Origin: JAIXWP01 sp041391745
GTDB lineage: Bacteria > Bacteroidota > Bacteroidia > Flavobacteriales_D > Sanyastnellaceae
Length of the DNA stretch: 64,000 nt
Assembly: GCA_041391745.1 (NCBI GenBank)
Contig: JAWKNK010000001.1
Location: forward strand, 62,001 to 126,000
Reading direction: 5' to 3'
Below are positions 36,719-45,376 of this stretch, in pieces. The notes under the pieces are model-generated. The model was given only the letters and a program-made list of their open reading frames with translations. It did no database searches and was not told the origin of the DNA. Each line of letters starts with the position of its first letter. The first letter of the stretch is position 1. Made by a program: the position numbers and the translations under genes.

Positions 36719-38337
36719 ATGAGAAACCTTACCATTATCCTTTCACTTCTGATTTCATGTTCTTCGTATGCTCAAGTTACAGGAACAGAATTCATTGTAC
36801 ACTACAACGAAAATCAAATCAACTCGGTGCTCAGTAGTTTCGGTATTCCGAGCAACTTAGTAAGCGCCATTTATGAAGTCGATTTCTATCGTGTCACCTA
36901 CATGACGATGCATCCAAATGGTGAAATGGTGGAGGTTTCAGGTGCATTGTGTGTGCCGAGCGATGCCAATTGTCCGTTGCCCATTTCAAGTTATCAGCAC
37001 GGCACCATTGGTTCGAGAGGTGAAGCTCCTTCCTTCGTTTCAGGCGAGGCCATGCTGGGGGTCATTTTCGCATCTGGAGGTTATATCACTTGCATGCCCG
37101 ATTACATTGGACTTGGTCAAAGCGAATTGCTGCATCTTTATGTACATGCCGACTCAGAAGCTTCCGCAAGTTTGGATATGATTCGTGCTACACGCGATTT
37201 GCAAGAGGAATTGGGATTTGAATGGAATGAAGAACTTTTTCTTTGGGGCTATTCTCAAGGTGGACATGCCACTGCTGCATTGCAACGTTTGATTGAACTC
37301 GATGAGTCGAATGAATTTCAAATTACTGGCAGCGCACCCATGAGCGGTCCTTATGACATTAGCGGTGCACAAGCTAGCGTTATTACCGCTGATCAAATAT
37401 ATCCTACACCCGGCTATCTGCCTTATGTGGTGTTGAGTTATCAAGAAGTGTATGGCAATATTTTCACGGATTTGGAAGAAATATTTTTACCGGAATACGC
37501 GGCAATCATCCCTGATCTATTCGACGGCACCCACAACATGGGGTATATCAATAGTCAATTTCCCGACATCCCGAATCAAATGCTTCAGCCGAATTTATTA
37601 GAGCAGTTTCAATCGGACCCTAATCATCCGTTGAGAGTAGCACTTGCCGCAAACGACGTAATGGATTGGGCGCCTCAAGTGCCTACACAACTTTTCTTTT
37701 GCGAAGGGGATGACCAAGTCAATTATATGAATTCATTGAATGCTTATGATGCTTTTCAAAATCTAGGATCAACTTCTGTGCTGCTTTCTGATTTTGGTGA
37801 TTACGACCACGGCGAATGCGCTCCCATTGCCATACTTGCCGGATACTATTTCTTCGAATCATTGAGAACTCCGGTGTTCAACCCTCAAGTATCGGCTGTG
37901 GTGGAAGGTATTTCAGATGTTGGATTAGGATTCGTTTTCGTTAATGTGGTATTTCCACAAGGCGATTACACTTTTGAATGGAGCAACGGTTGGGAAGAGT
38001 TAGATTTAGAGGCATTTGAACCGGGAGAATACACCCTAACACTAACGGACGATGCCGGTTGTAGTCAAAGCTATACTTACACCATTGAATATGACCTATC
38101 AGTTCCAAACCTAAATGAAAGTCAGAGTATCAAGTTGTTTCCAAATCCTGCCAGCGACTTAGTTCAAGTGCAACTAAATAAAACGGAAAAAATCATGATT
38201 TATGATGTTTCCGGAAGACTATTATTTACTCAAAAATAAGTGGTAATGGTGCTGTCAACACCTCCAACTTATCAGAAGGTGTTTACTTTTTGAAAACAGA
38301 AAGCGGCTTGAAAAGAATGATTCAGATCATTCGATAA
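36719..38337 (+). CDS. Secreted lipase-like alpha/beta-hydrolase with T9SS sorting domain, one frameshift
   Basis: About 538 residues when repaired. The signal peptide is residues 1-19 (ending SYAQ). The hydrolase domain resembles secretory lipases: VSGALCVPSD, SSYQHGTIGSRGEAPS, the nucleophile motif WGYSQGGHA near Ser178, and a late DYDHGECAP that should hold the catalytic His. A short Ig-like segment (YTFEWSNGWEELDLEAFEPG) precedes the sorting domain (IKLFPNPASDLVQV). The frame stops at 38239 because a run of A residues (CAAAAATAAG) appears one base short. Adding one A restores SGNGAVNTSNLSEGVYFLKT and a normal end. It probably hydrolyses extracellular esters. Its repaired end overlaps the convergent MutS-like gene by 11 bp. 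Confidence 0.82.
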
Positions 38338-40128
38338 TACCAACTTTTTTCATCAAGAAAGTAGCGCTTTTATTTTTACAAATACCTGGGCGCAACTTGT
38401 AGTCGAAGTGTAATTCATTGTTAGTGATTTCCACTTCAAAATTCTTATTGGTGAAAAAATGTGGGTACTCTTCCGTTAATGAACAGACCTCCACATCATG
38501 TGTCGCAATGATTCCAAGAGCTCCTTTGCGTTCTAAATTTTTAATAATTCTATTGTCCCAAGTCGCTTGTCATCGCTGTTCGTTCCTCGAAGTATTTCAT
38601 CCAAAATAATAAATGAGGGCTTCGTAGGAAATTCCTCGACGATCATTTTTAATCGATTAATTTCAGCGAAAAAATAGGATTGACTATCAGCTAACGAATC
38701 ATCCAATCGCATGCTCACTAAGATGTGATAAGGAAATAATTTGGCATGTGAAGCACACACGGCGCTGCCCGCATTAGCCAATATCATATTGATGCCCACT
38801 GTGCGCAAAAAGGTAGATTTCCCAGACATATTAGAACCGGTAAGGAGCACAAATTGAAATGCCTTGTAGTCGATGTCGTTTACTACACGCTTATCGGTTC
38901 GAATGAGCGGATGACCGAGATCCTTAAACTCCAATACTTGCTCATCAGTAATTTCAGGAAATTGGTATTCGCTAAAATTGTATTTCAACTGAGCGAAGGA
39001 ATGAATTACCTCCCAATTTCCCAGTGCACCAAACCATTGCGGTAGTGCCTTTCCATGCTGTTCTTTCCATTGCAGCAATCGGAAATACTGGTGCAGGTGA
39101 AAGCAAAACATACCACTGAAGAATGAGAACGCCACCAAATTTTGAACGGTGGAAATATTATCGATAATAGAAGAAAGCGTTTTGATTTTAGTGGAAGCAT
39201 TTCCATTTTCCGCTTTCAGTTGCGATTGAATATCCTTGAGCACATTATTTTCAAACGAGGCGTTCTCAATGATTTCGATGTAATTTTTATAGTGAAATAA
39301 TTCGTCTTTGATTTTTTCAAAATAAGAAACCTCACTGATAATCGATTTGATTTTGGATGCTGAAAGTGCGAGTTGTAACACAAAAATGACCGCTGCTAAT
39401 TTTCCAAAAGGAAATCCTGCACTAATAAATGAAAGTGCGATGCACAACACAAAAAGTCCTGTGAGTGCAAAGGCAGTGTAACGCAAACCTTTCGAAACGT
39501 GTTCTTTCGGTTGTGCTATCCAATCCATCAATAACTTATGGCGATTTATCGTGTCGTTTACTGCTAGCGAGTGCGCTTCTGCGTTTTGTCTAAAGTCAAT
39601 ATTTGGACACACTTCTGCTACCGCTTTTTGATATGCTAAAATTTGCTCTTTCGATTTCGTTCGCAGTAGTGCTTGTGCAAGATGATTTCTGCCGAAGCGC
39701 GTGTGCGTGCGATTGATATGAGCATACAAACTATTCTTTCCGAAAATATCTAAATCAAACGAGTAGGAGTGGTGCGCATCTTTGAATTCCTCGCCGCCAT
39801 CAAAGAGGTGGTTATTTCCTTCGAGAAATTTCAACTCACGCTCATTGATTTCAAGTAATAGTTTTTCGATGCTATATTTTCTATTCAGCATCCATTGCCA
39901 CTTCATAGCGATGCTGAATACAATCACCCCGAGAATAATTAATCCCCAATAGGATTTTTCGTCATTTTTTACGAGTAAATAAATTCCCAGAATGGTGATA
40001 AGGGCACCGCCTAGGCGCATCATGGCCAATCTATTGATGACCGACTTCATCCGGGCAGTAGAAGCAGCAAATTGAGCAGCTTTAGCGGTATATGTTTGGT
40101 GTGGATTAAAATTACTCAACGTCTTCAA
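38327..40128 (-). CDS. Membrane-anchored MutS-like ATPase, one frameshift near the C-terminus
   Basis: About 600 residues when repaired. Two hydrophobic pairs (near 37-78 and 215-260) predict four membrane segments. The C-terminal 200 residues form the MutS domain-V ATPase: Walker A TGSNMSGKSTFL near 430, SMRLDDSLADSQSYFFAEI, Walker B FIILDEILRGTNSDDK near 505. The mismatch-recognition and connector domains of MutS are missing. The frame breaks near 38535. The continuation reads NLERKGALGIIATHDVEVC (the H-loop region), LRPGICKNKSATFLMKKVG and ends at TGA 38327-38329. A membrane location and loss of the mismatch-binding domain argue against mismatch repair. Such proteins are common in Bacteroidota but their task is unknown. 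The gene overlaps the upstream DUF2721 gene by 17 bp. Confidence 0.82.
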
Positions 40129-40507
40129 GTTCTATTTTCAACGATTCAGTGCTTTTAAATAATTCCCATAGCGATAAGCACAGAGAAAATACAAAGAGAA
40201 TAAGGGAAGTAGCAAAAAGGTATTTCGCTATGGCTTGGTTGCCCACGTAAATTTCGTACATCGACATGATGGCAAATAGGAAACTCAACACACCGAAGAT
40301 TTGCATGTTTTTGATAAGCCGAATGCGAAACTTCAGGTTGGTGATTTGAGCGTGAATCTTTGGGTTCGTGCTTCCGTCGTGGTTTTTATATCTGTCGTGT
40401 AGTGCTCGAATCACGTTGGCCAGAGCCAAAAATCGATTCGTGTAAGCCAGCATAATCAAGCTAATAGCGGGGAAAAGCAAAGCTGGGGTATTCATCGAGA
40501 TCTCCAT
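40112..40507 (-). CDS. DUF2721 family membrane protein
   Basis: 131 residues from the ATG at 40507 (MEISMNTPALLFPAISLIML). A longer in-frame version to 40651 adds 48 residues of unlikely basic sequence. The family signature is clear: LLFPAISLIMLAYTNRFLALANVIR, then a basic region and two more hydrophobic helices (FGVLSFLFAIMSMYEIYV, YLFATSLILFVFSLCLSLWELF). DUF2721 proteins have three or four membrane segments and no known activity. A TTACTTTG box lies four bases upstream of the chosen start. The 3' end overlaps the MutS-like gene, so the two membrane proteins are almost certainly made together. Confidence 0.82.
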   Translation of the reverse strand: MEISMNTPALLFPAISLIMLAYTNRFLALANVIRALHDRYKNHDGSTNPKIHAQITNLKFRIRLIKNMQIFGVLSFLFAIMSMYEIYVGNQAIAKYLFATSLILFVFSLCLSLWELFKSTESLKIELEDVE

Positions 40508-40511
40508 GCTG

Positions 40512-40519
40512 CAAAGTAA
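40512..40519 (-). promoter_or_regulatory. -7-like box (TTACTTTG) four bases before the DUF2721 ATG
   Basis: The minus strand differs from TAnnTTTG at one position. Four bases (CAGC) separate it from the ATG at 40507. It supports that start over the longer in-frame alternative. Confidence 0.35.
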
Positions 40520-40541
40520 GCGGAAAGCACCATGGGAGGTA

Positions 40542-40676
40542 CTATTTTTTAGGACATTTTTTACAGCGTTTGCCGTGTTTCCAGTTTTTGCAGCACTTTT
40601 TGTTTTTACAGAAAAAGAGTTCACGCAGCGCGCATTCGCCTGCAATGGCATTCGATACCGATTTCTCTGTTTTCAT
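40542..40676 (-). CDS. Possible small Cys/Lys-rich protein
   Basis: A 44-residue frame starting MKTEKSVSNAIAG and ending in CKNKKCCKNWKHGKRCKKCP plus two lysines. The tail, with CC, GKRC and KKCP spaced by lysines, resembles the C-terminus of small uncharacterised proteins I recall from Flavobacteria; that is memory, not a search. It lies upstream of the DUF2721 gene on the same strand. It overlaps nothing else believable, but a signal peptide or ribosome-binding evidence is lacking, so it may be a chance frame or a remnant. Confidence 0.4.
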   Translation of the reverse strand: MKTEKSVSNAIAGECALRELFFCKNKKCCKNWKHGKRCKKCPKK

Positions 40677-40738
40677 CCCCACAAATGTCCACCCTTCCTC
40701 ACCCCCCTGCAATACCATAAAAGGGGTAATTTGTTGAA

Positions 40739-40786
40739 AAGTAAACAAGAAGACTAGAAGACAAGGATTCAAGGATTCAAAGGAAA
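40739..40786 (+). repeat. 8-bp phased repeat (AAGTAAAC, AAGAAGAC, TAGAAGAC, AAGGATTC twice)
   Basis: Six consecutive octamers, the last one degenerate. The first words repeat those at 13631-13654, about 27 kb away, and AAGGATTC also recurs on the minus strand at 13876-13955. It is a dispersed intergenic repeat family. Confidence 0.65.
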
Positions 40787-40804
40787 AATGGATTTTTTAG
40801 CGGA

Positions 40805-40846
40805 GCCGGGAGTCGGGAGTTGGGAGAATGGTGTCGGGTGTTGCAG
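40805..40846 (+). repeat. 7-bp phased repeat, GTCGGGA type
   Basis: Units GCCGGGA, GTCGGGA, GTTGGGA, GAATGGT, GTCGGGT, GTTGCAG keep a 7-bp register with growing divergence. It forms the first part of the repeat-filled gap (40677-40972) upstream of the M1 peptidase gene. Confidence 0.6.
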
Positions 40847-40863
40847 AGCCCAAATCTTGCATT

Positions 40864-40961
40864 ATAAATCATGAATAATGAATCATGAATAATGAATAAT
40901 GAATCATTCGGGAATCGAGAATCGAGAATTGAGAATCGTGCCCCAAGAACCAAGAATAAGC
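40864..40961 (+). repeat. 7-bp phased tract, fourteen units
   Basis: Five ATGAATA/ATGAATC units at 40871-40905 (with ATAAATC before them) pass without change of register into ATTCGGG, AATCGAG twice, AATTGAG and AATCGTG. CCCCAAG, AACCAAG and AATAAGC follow. The tract ends 11 bases before the TATCTTTG box of the peptidase gene. The period is incompatible with coding. Confidence 0.75.
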
Positions 40962-40972
40962 CAAGCGATCTC

Positions 40973-40980
40973 TATCTTTG
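40973..40980 (+). promoter_or_regulatory. -7 box (TATCTTTG) four bases before the M1 peptidase ATG
   Basis: An exact TAnnTTTG match followed by CTCT and then the ATG at 40985. There is no -33 TTG at the usual distance; the heptamer tract occupies that place. The spacing suggests a leaderless transcript. Confidence 0.5.
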
Positions 40981-40984
40981 CTCT

Positions 40985-42622
40985 ATGCGAATTATTTTCA
41001 TTTCTATTCTAGCATCCTTCCTTGCACTGCAAGCCGTGGCACAACCCACTCGCAAAGATGTACTCCGCGGTGGCGAGCGACACGAACGTTCATGCTTTGA
41101 TGTGACTTATTACAATCTCCATGTGAACGTAGAAATTGGAGAACAAAGCATCTCAGGTAGAAATGAAGTGAGCTTCACCGTTGTTGACACAACGAGCAAA
41201 ATTCAGCTGGATTTGTTTGAGAACATGATCATAGATCATATCAGTAAAGAGGATGCCATGCTCAATTTCAAGCGTGACTTCGATGCGATATTTATCGACC
41301 TAGATCGTGTCTATTTGCCCGGTGAAAAACTTGCCATTGAAATAGCATATCATGGCAAACCGCGAATCGCCAAAATGCCACCTTGGGATGGTGGTTTCAC
41401 TTGGACCAAAGATGATAATGGAATGGATTGGGTAGGGGTGTCGTGTCAAGGCATTGGAGCGAGTCTTTGGTGGCCATCGAAGGAAGTTTATAGCGACGAA
41501 CCAAATGGCATGGAAATTCATTGTACGGTGCCATCACATTTGTATGCCGTTTGCAACGGACAAGAAGAGTTGGAAACAGTAAATGAGGATGGAACTACCA
41601 CTTACAACTGGAAGGTGACCTATCCGATCAACAATTACAATGTGACGCTCAACATTGCGAATTACACTCACTTTAACGACACCTACACCGCTTTGGATGG
41701 CGAAGTGCTCAGCTTGGATTATTATGTGCTTCCATACAATTTGGATAAAGCGAAAAAACAATTTGAGCAGGTAAAACCAATGCTCAAATGCTACGAGCAA
41801 TTCTTGGGTAAATATCCTTTCTGGAACGATGGATACGCATTGGTAGAAACTCCATACTTAGGTATGGAGCACCAAGGTGCCATTGCATATGGAAATAAAT
41901 TTAAGCGGGGCTATATGGGTATGGACCGCAGCGGTCAAGAATTAGATTTCGATTACATCATCATTCATGAAACAGGTCACGAATGGTGGGGAAATAGTGT
42001 GAGTTGTCAGGATTTGGCCGACATGTGGATACATGAAAGTTTTTGCACCTATTCGGAAGCAATATACGTGGAGTGTCTTTGGGACTATCCAACTGCCATG
42101 AAATACGTGAACGCAATGAAGACAACCGTTGCAAACACGAGTCCTATTATTGGCGTTTATGGACTCAATAAAGAAGGTCACAGCGACATGTATGTAAAAG
42201 GCATGTTGTTTCTCAACACCCTGCGTCACATCATCAATGATGACGCAAAATGGTGGGCGATGATTAAGAATATGAGTGATAAAGAATTTAAAATTCGAAC
42301 CACCAACTATGATGAAGTGGTGGCCTATTTTAGTCGGGAGTCAGGAATGGACTTGAGTAAAGTTTTTGACCAATATGTACGTCATAAACAAATTCCAATT
42401 TTAGAAGTAAAGACTAAAAGGAAAGGAAAGAATTACACACAATATTCTTGTAAATGGAAGACAGACGTAAAAGATTTTTCAATGCCCGTTGCCATCAATC
42501 TGAATGGTCAAATCACCTATTACAAGTGCAATTCAAAGAAGGCTATAACTATTACCCTTCCCAATCATGCAACAAATGTTTTTGATCAAGATGTAATGTA
42601 TTATGAAATAATGTTTTACTAA
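40985..42622 (+). CDS. M1 family aminopeptidase-like metalloprotease, secreted
   Basis: 545 residues from the ATG at 40985, which opens a signal peptide (MRIIFISILASFLALQAVAQ). The longer version from 40892 reads through the heptamer repeats and is rejected. The N-terminal saddle domain has CFDVTYYNLHVNVEIGEQSI. The substrate-binding motif that is GAMEN in classic members reads YLGMEHQGA. The zinc motif HETGHEWWGN is near residue 327, with the third ligand in WIHESF about 20 residues later. A C-terminal helical and beta region follows. It is shorter than full aminopeptidase N and lacks the ERAP1-like domain. It probably trims peptides in the periplasm or at the surface. There is no T9SS tail. 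Both flanks of the gene are 7-bp-phased repeats. Confidence 0.88.
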   Translation: MRIIFISILASFLALQAVAQPTRKDVLRGGERHERSCFDVTYYNLHVNVEIGEQSISGRNEVSFTVVDTTSKIQLDLFENMIIDHISKEDAMLNFKRDFDAIFIDLDRVYLPGEKLAIEIAYHGKPRIAKMPPWDGGFTWTKDDNGMDWVGVSCQGIGASLWWPSKEVYSDEPNGMEIHCTVPSHLYAVCNGQEELETVNEDGTTTYNWKVTYPINNYNVTLNIANYTHFNDTYTALDGEVLSLDYYVLPYNLDKAKKQFEQVKPMLKCYEQFLGKYPFWNDGYALVETPYLGMEHQGAIAYGNKFKRGYMGMDRSGQELDFDYIIIHETGHEWWGNSVSCQDLADMWIHESFCTYSEAIYVECLWDYPTAMKYVNAMKTTVANTSPIIGVYGLNKEGHSDMYVKGMLFLNTLRHIINDDAKWWAMIKNMSDKEFKIRTTNYDEVVAYFSRESGMDLSKVFDQYVRHKQIPILEVKTKRKGKNYTQYSCKWKTDVKDFSMPVAINLNGQITYYKCNSKKAITITLPNHATNVFDQDVMYYEIMFY

Positions 42623-42674
42623 TTACTAGTTACAATTATCCATACTTCGACTTCACTAATGTTCCACATTATGA

Positions 42675-42793
42675 ATGAATTATGAATCATGAATCATGAA
42701 TCAGGAACCATCCTTCGACTTCACTGACTTTACGATTAGGAACCTTGAACTATGATCCATGAACCATGATCCACGAACCATGAACCAAAAACC
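42675..42793 (+). repeat. 7-bp phased tract, seventeen units
   Basis: ATGAATT, three ATGAATC, then AGGAACC, ATCCTTC, GACTTCA and others, a second AGGAACC, and finally ATGATCC, ATGAACC, ATGATCC, ACGAACC, ATGAACC and AAAAACC. All lie in one unbroken 7-bp register between the M1 peptidase and the convergent DUF5686 gene. ATGAATC is shared with the tract upstream of the peptidase. AGGAACC and ATCCTTCGAC are shared with the 23-bp repeat at 13.7 kb. Confidence 0.75.
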
Positions 42794-42795
42794 AA

Positions 42796-45318
42796 CTAGT
42801 AACTCCACTTCTTCGAATAGGTGTTGTAGAAATTGATGCCGAATTTGAATTCGAATCGGGCGCGGTTGAGAGAGGTGGCGCTTGAAGCTCCGTATATACC
42901 GAATCGGAAAAGCTCTCTTCGAATGCGCACCACTCGCTCCAATCCAACATACATCTCTGCGTGATAAAATTGTTGATCGGGAATACTGAGGAACGCCGCT
43001 CCAAATGCTTCTGTCAATTTTAGTCTATTGATCAACGGGATTTTATTCAAAAATAATCCGTCCAAATGATGAAAATAATTTCCTCGTAAATAGGCGTTCG
43101 GAGTGGAGAGGGTAGGACCAAGCAATTGAAAACTTCGAAGTGGATCACTGAAAAATAATACGTCGGAGCCACGGAAATATCTGTATTCGAGAAGACGTAA
43201 ATTCTTTTTATTTAAAAATGAACCTGCAATCATCGACCATTGCGCTGTGCCCCACCTGCCGAGTTCGGCATCGTGCTCCACACCAACCTCCACAAAATCA
43301 AAATTCACTTCACTGTTGAATAAACCTGGAACACCTTTTCTATAGGTCAAATGAAACTCTGGATACTGTGTGCCTTGAATAATCTTTTTCCCTTTTTTAA
43401 TGATATACTTCTGCTTTATGCGGTAAAGTAAATCCAGTCGTATTTCTGATTTAATATATCGCTCGAAAGTAAGTGGGGTGTTCACATCGCCAAACAATTG
43501 TTGCGACCACAAATCTTGTTGCAGATTATTGATAGGCTTTTGGTCGGAGAATTCAAGGCTTAACTCTGCAAATAGTCCGTTGACCAATTCCATGCGCTGC
43601 GCAACACTAAAACTTTGTGTACGCACATAATTGCTTCTGCTAAATATGGAACCAAGCGATGCATAGGTATTGATCATGTCGTAAAAGTCTCCCACCCGAA
43701 TGAACGTTCGGACAAATTTTCTTGGAACATAAGTGAGACCAACTCCCACTTTTCCTCGAATATCCCTATTACGAAATCCATAATCGACTTCTCCGTTGGT
43801 TTCGAGCAAATAGTTGTTTTGAAATTCTTTGGAGAAAGCTGCCCCAAACTTGTGGCGATATCCTCCAATTCCTACAGGATTAACTTGCATTGCAAGAGGG
43901 TAGAAGTAATACATTTCCCGGCGTGCCCTATTCTTGAAACCAACACCATAAAGAATAAAATCCATAAAGCGCACATCGTTAAATGTAGAGTCTTGTTCGT
44001 GATAATATTCATCTGAAGTATAGTAGGCTTGCAAGCTGTCACACTCAGAAATATAGGATTGCTGAAGCGTGTTGACACTATCGGTTCGCAATACATTCCA
44101 ATAGGCACTGTCGCGATTAAATGCTTCAGGGGTATAATATTGAGTTTCGTTGGAGAATGTATTTTCTTCAAATTCGGCTGGAAATGAAATCTCCGTTCGC
44201 GCCACGAGAACGGAACCGAAATAGGTCGTTTTCCCTTCTTTAATTTGATAGGAAATAGCTGTGCGCTCAGGAAAGTAAATATCATTGCCAAATTGCTTCA
44301 TTTCCTGCTTAACATTCAATGCGGCATACATCTTTAAACTCCTTGGAGTGGCATTCAAATCAACTTTAATGAGTGCCCAAGTTTCGTTTTCAATTACGAC
44401 CTCTCCTTCAAACAAAGCTTCTGATTTCCAGATAGGTGTGACTTTTATTCTATAGTATTTCTTTGAGTCAACATAGTAAGTTCCTATCAAATCGAATTGA
44501 TAATTGATGGAGGCAGTTGCTGCGAGTGGCGACAAATAGGGCTTCTCGGCGAGTCCCGGTAAATCCAGCAAATTTTGGTTAAAGTCAAACTCGAAGTATC
44601 CCGTGTTACTATTCAGTAAATAAGTATTTGCGTACATCCATTGTTGAGGAGCAATATTGTGCTCTCCAAACTCCATGGATATAGAAATACTCAAATCATC
44701 AGAAGGTGGATTCCTTGAATAATCTTTTGCAGCTATAATCTGTTCGCGATACTTATTTTTCTGCTTCTTAATTTCAGAGTATGATTCCAACAAATTGCGC
44801 TGAATGGATATATAGGGAAGGGTATCCCTATCTATTTTTTCTTCGAAATGAGTAGTATCGGGCCCAAGTGTATGAAGAGAAATCTTTTGATAGCTTTCCA
44901 ATGATATGTTTTCATAGTTGGATTTGTAAAGATCAGATTTCTTGCTTGCTTCATGCATAACATGTCGAGCAATGTCTCTCGTATTAGCATGAATTTCAAT
45001 TTCACCCAATTCGGATGGATTTTCATCTAAAATGAATGCAAAATGATTTTTTTGATTCGCTTTTACATCAATTTGTATTGATTTTGTGTAAAATCCTAAA
45101 GCTGATATTTCAATAAAATGTGTTCCAACAGCAAGTGAAATGGAGAAGTTTCCATCAGCATCGCACAGTGCATTTTTCTTGGATTCCTGAGTGCTAATTC
45201 GGGCGAATGGAACGGGATTTCCGTCTTTATCTTGCACATTTCCTTCCACCATTATAGCATGAGCTATTGTGGTTGCAAGCAAAAGAAAAATGGTGATATA
45301 AAGGTTTAGAAATTTCAC
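42796..45318 (-). CDS. DUF5686 / carboxypeptidase-like regulatory domain outer-membrane protein
   Basis: 840 residues from a GTG start at 45318; no in-frame ATG lies nearby upstream. The signal peptide is residues 1-21 (ending IAHA). A carboxypeptidase-D regulatory-like beta-sandwich at about 23-100 (GNVQDKDGNPVPFARISTQES, CDADGNFSISLAVGTHFIEI) is followed by the DUF5686 body (IEIHANTRDIARHVMHEASKK, LESYQKISLHTLGP). Many amphipathic beta strands follow to the C-terminus (SEIRLDLLYRIKQKYIIK, RFEFKFGINFYNTYSKKW), consistent with an outer-membrane barrel. Function is not known; the family is frequent and large in Bacteroidota. A divergent -7 box overlaps that of the ABM gene. Confidence 0.85.
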   Translation of the reverse strand: MKFLNLYITIFLLLATTIAHAIMVEGNVQDKDGNPVPFARISTQESKKNALCDADGNFSISLAVGTHFIEISALGFYTKSIQIDVKANQKNHFAFILDENPSELGEIEIHANTRDIARHVMHEASKKSDLYKSNYENISLESYQKISLHTLGPDTTHFEEKIDRDTLPYISIQRNLLESYSEIKKQKNKYREQIIAAKDYSRNPPSDDLSISISMEFGEHNIAPQQWMYANTYLLNSNTGYFEFDFNQNLLDLPGLAEKPYLSPLAATASINYQFDLIGTYYVDSKKYYRIKVTPIWKSEALFEGEVVIENETWALIKVDLNATPRSLKMYAALNVKQEMKQFGNDIYFPERTAISYQIKEGKTTYFGSVLVARTEISFPAEFEENTFSNETQYYTPEAFNRDSAYWNVLRTDSVNTLQQSYISECDSLQAYYTSDEYYHEQDSTFNDVRFMDFILYGVGFKNRARREMYYFYPLAMQVNPVGIGGYRHKFGAAFSKEFQNNYLLETNGEVDYGFRNRDIRGKVGVGLTYVPRKFVRTFIRVGDFYDMINTYASLGSIFSRSNYVRTQSFSVAQRMELVNGLFAELSLEFSDQKPINNLQQDLWSQQLFGDVNTPLTFERYIKSEIRLDLLYRIKQKYIIKKGKKIIQGTQYPEFHLTYRKGVPGLFNSEVNFDFVEVGVEHDAELGRWGTAQWSMIAGSFLNKKNLRLLEYRYFRGSDVLFFSDPLRSFQLLGPTLSTPNAYLRGNYFHHLDGLFLNKIPLINRLKLTEAFGAAFLSIPDQQFYHAEMYVGLERVVRIRRELFRFGIYGASSATSLNRARFEFKFGINFYNTYSKKWSY

Positions 45319-45344
45319 GTAATGTCAGGACGATAAAGTCTTTG

Positions 45345-45358
45345 CAAAGTTACATTTG
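45345..45358. promoter_or_regulatory. Overlapping divergent -7 boxes
   Basis: TAACTTTG on the minus strand (45352-45345) and TACATTTG on the plus strand (45351-45358) are both exact TAnnTTTG matches and share two base pairs. The minus box has a TTG 21 bp upstream (45376-45374). They serve the DUF5686 gene (start 45318) and the ABM gene (start 45377), so polymerase can probably occupy only one at a time. Confidence 0.55.
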
Positions 45359-45376
45359 TAAAAATCACTAAGGACA

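Noticed and set aside
40508..40651. Longer N-terminus of the DUF2721 protein
   Set aside because: The extra 48 residues are basic and polar without family similarity. The internal ATG gives the normal family start and has a box four bases upstream.
40892..40984. Longer N-terminus of the M1 peptidase
   Set aside because: The added residues are encoded by heptamer repeats. The ATG at 40985 opens a proper signal peptide and follows a -7 box.
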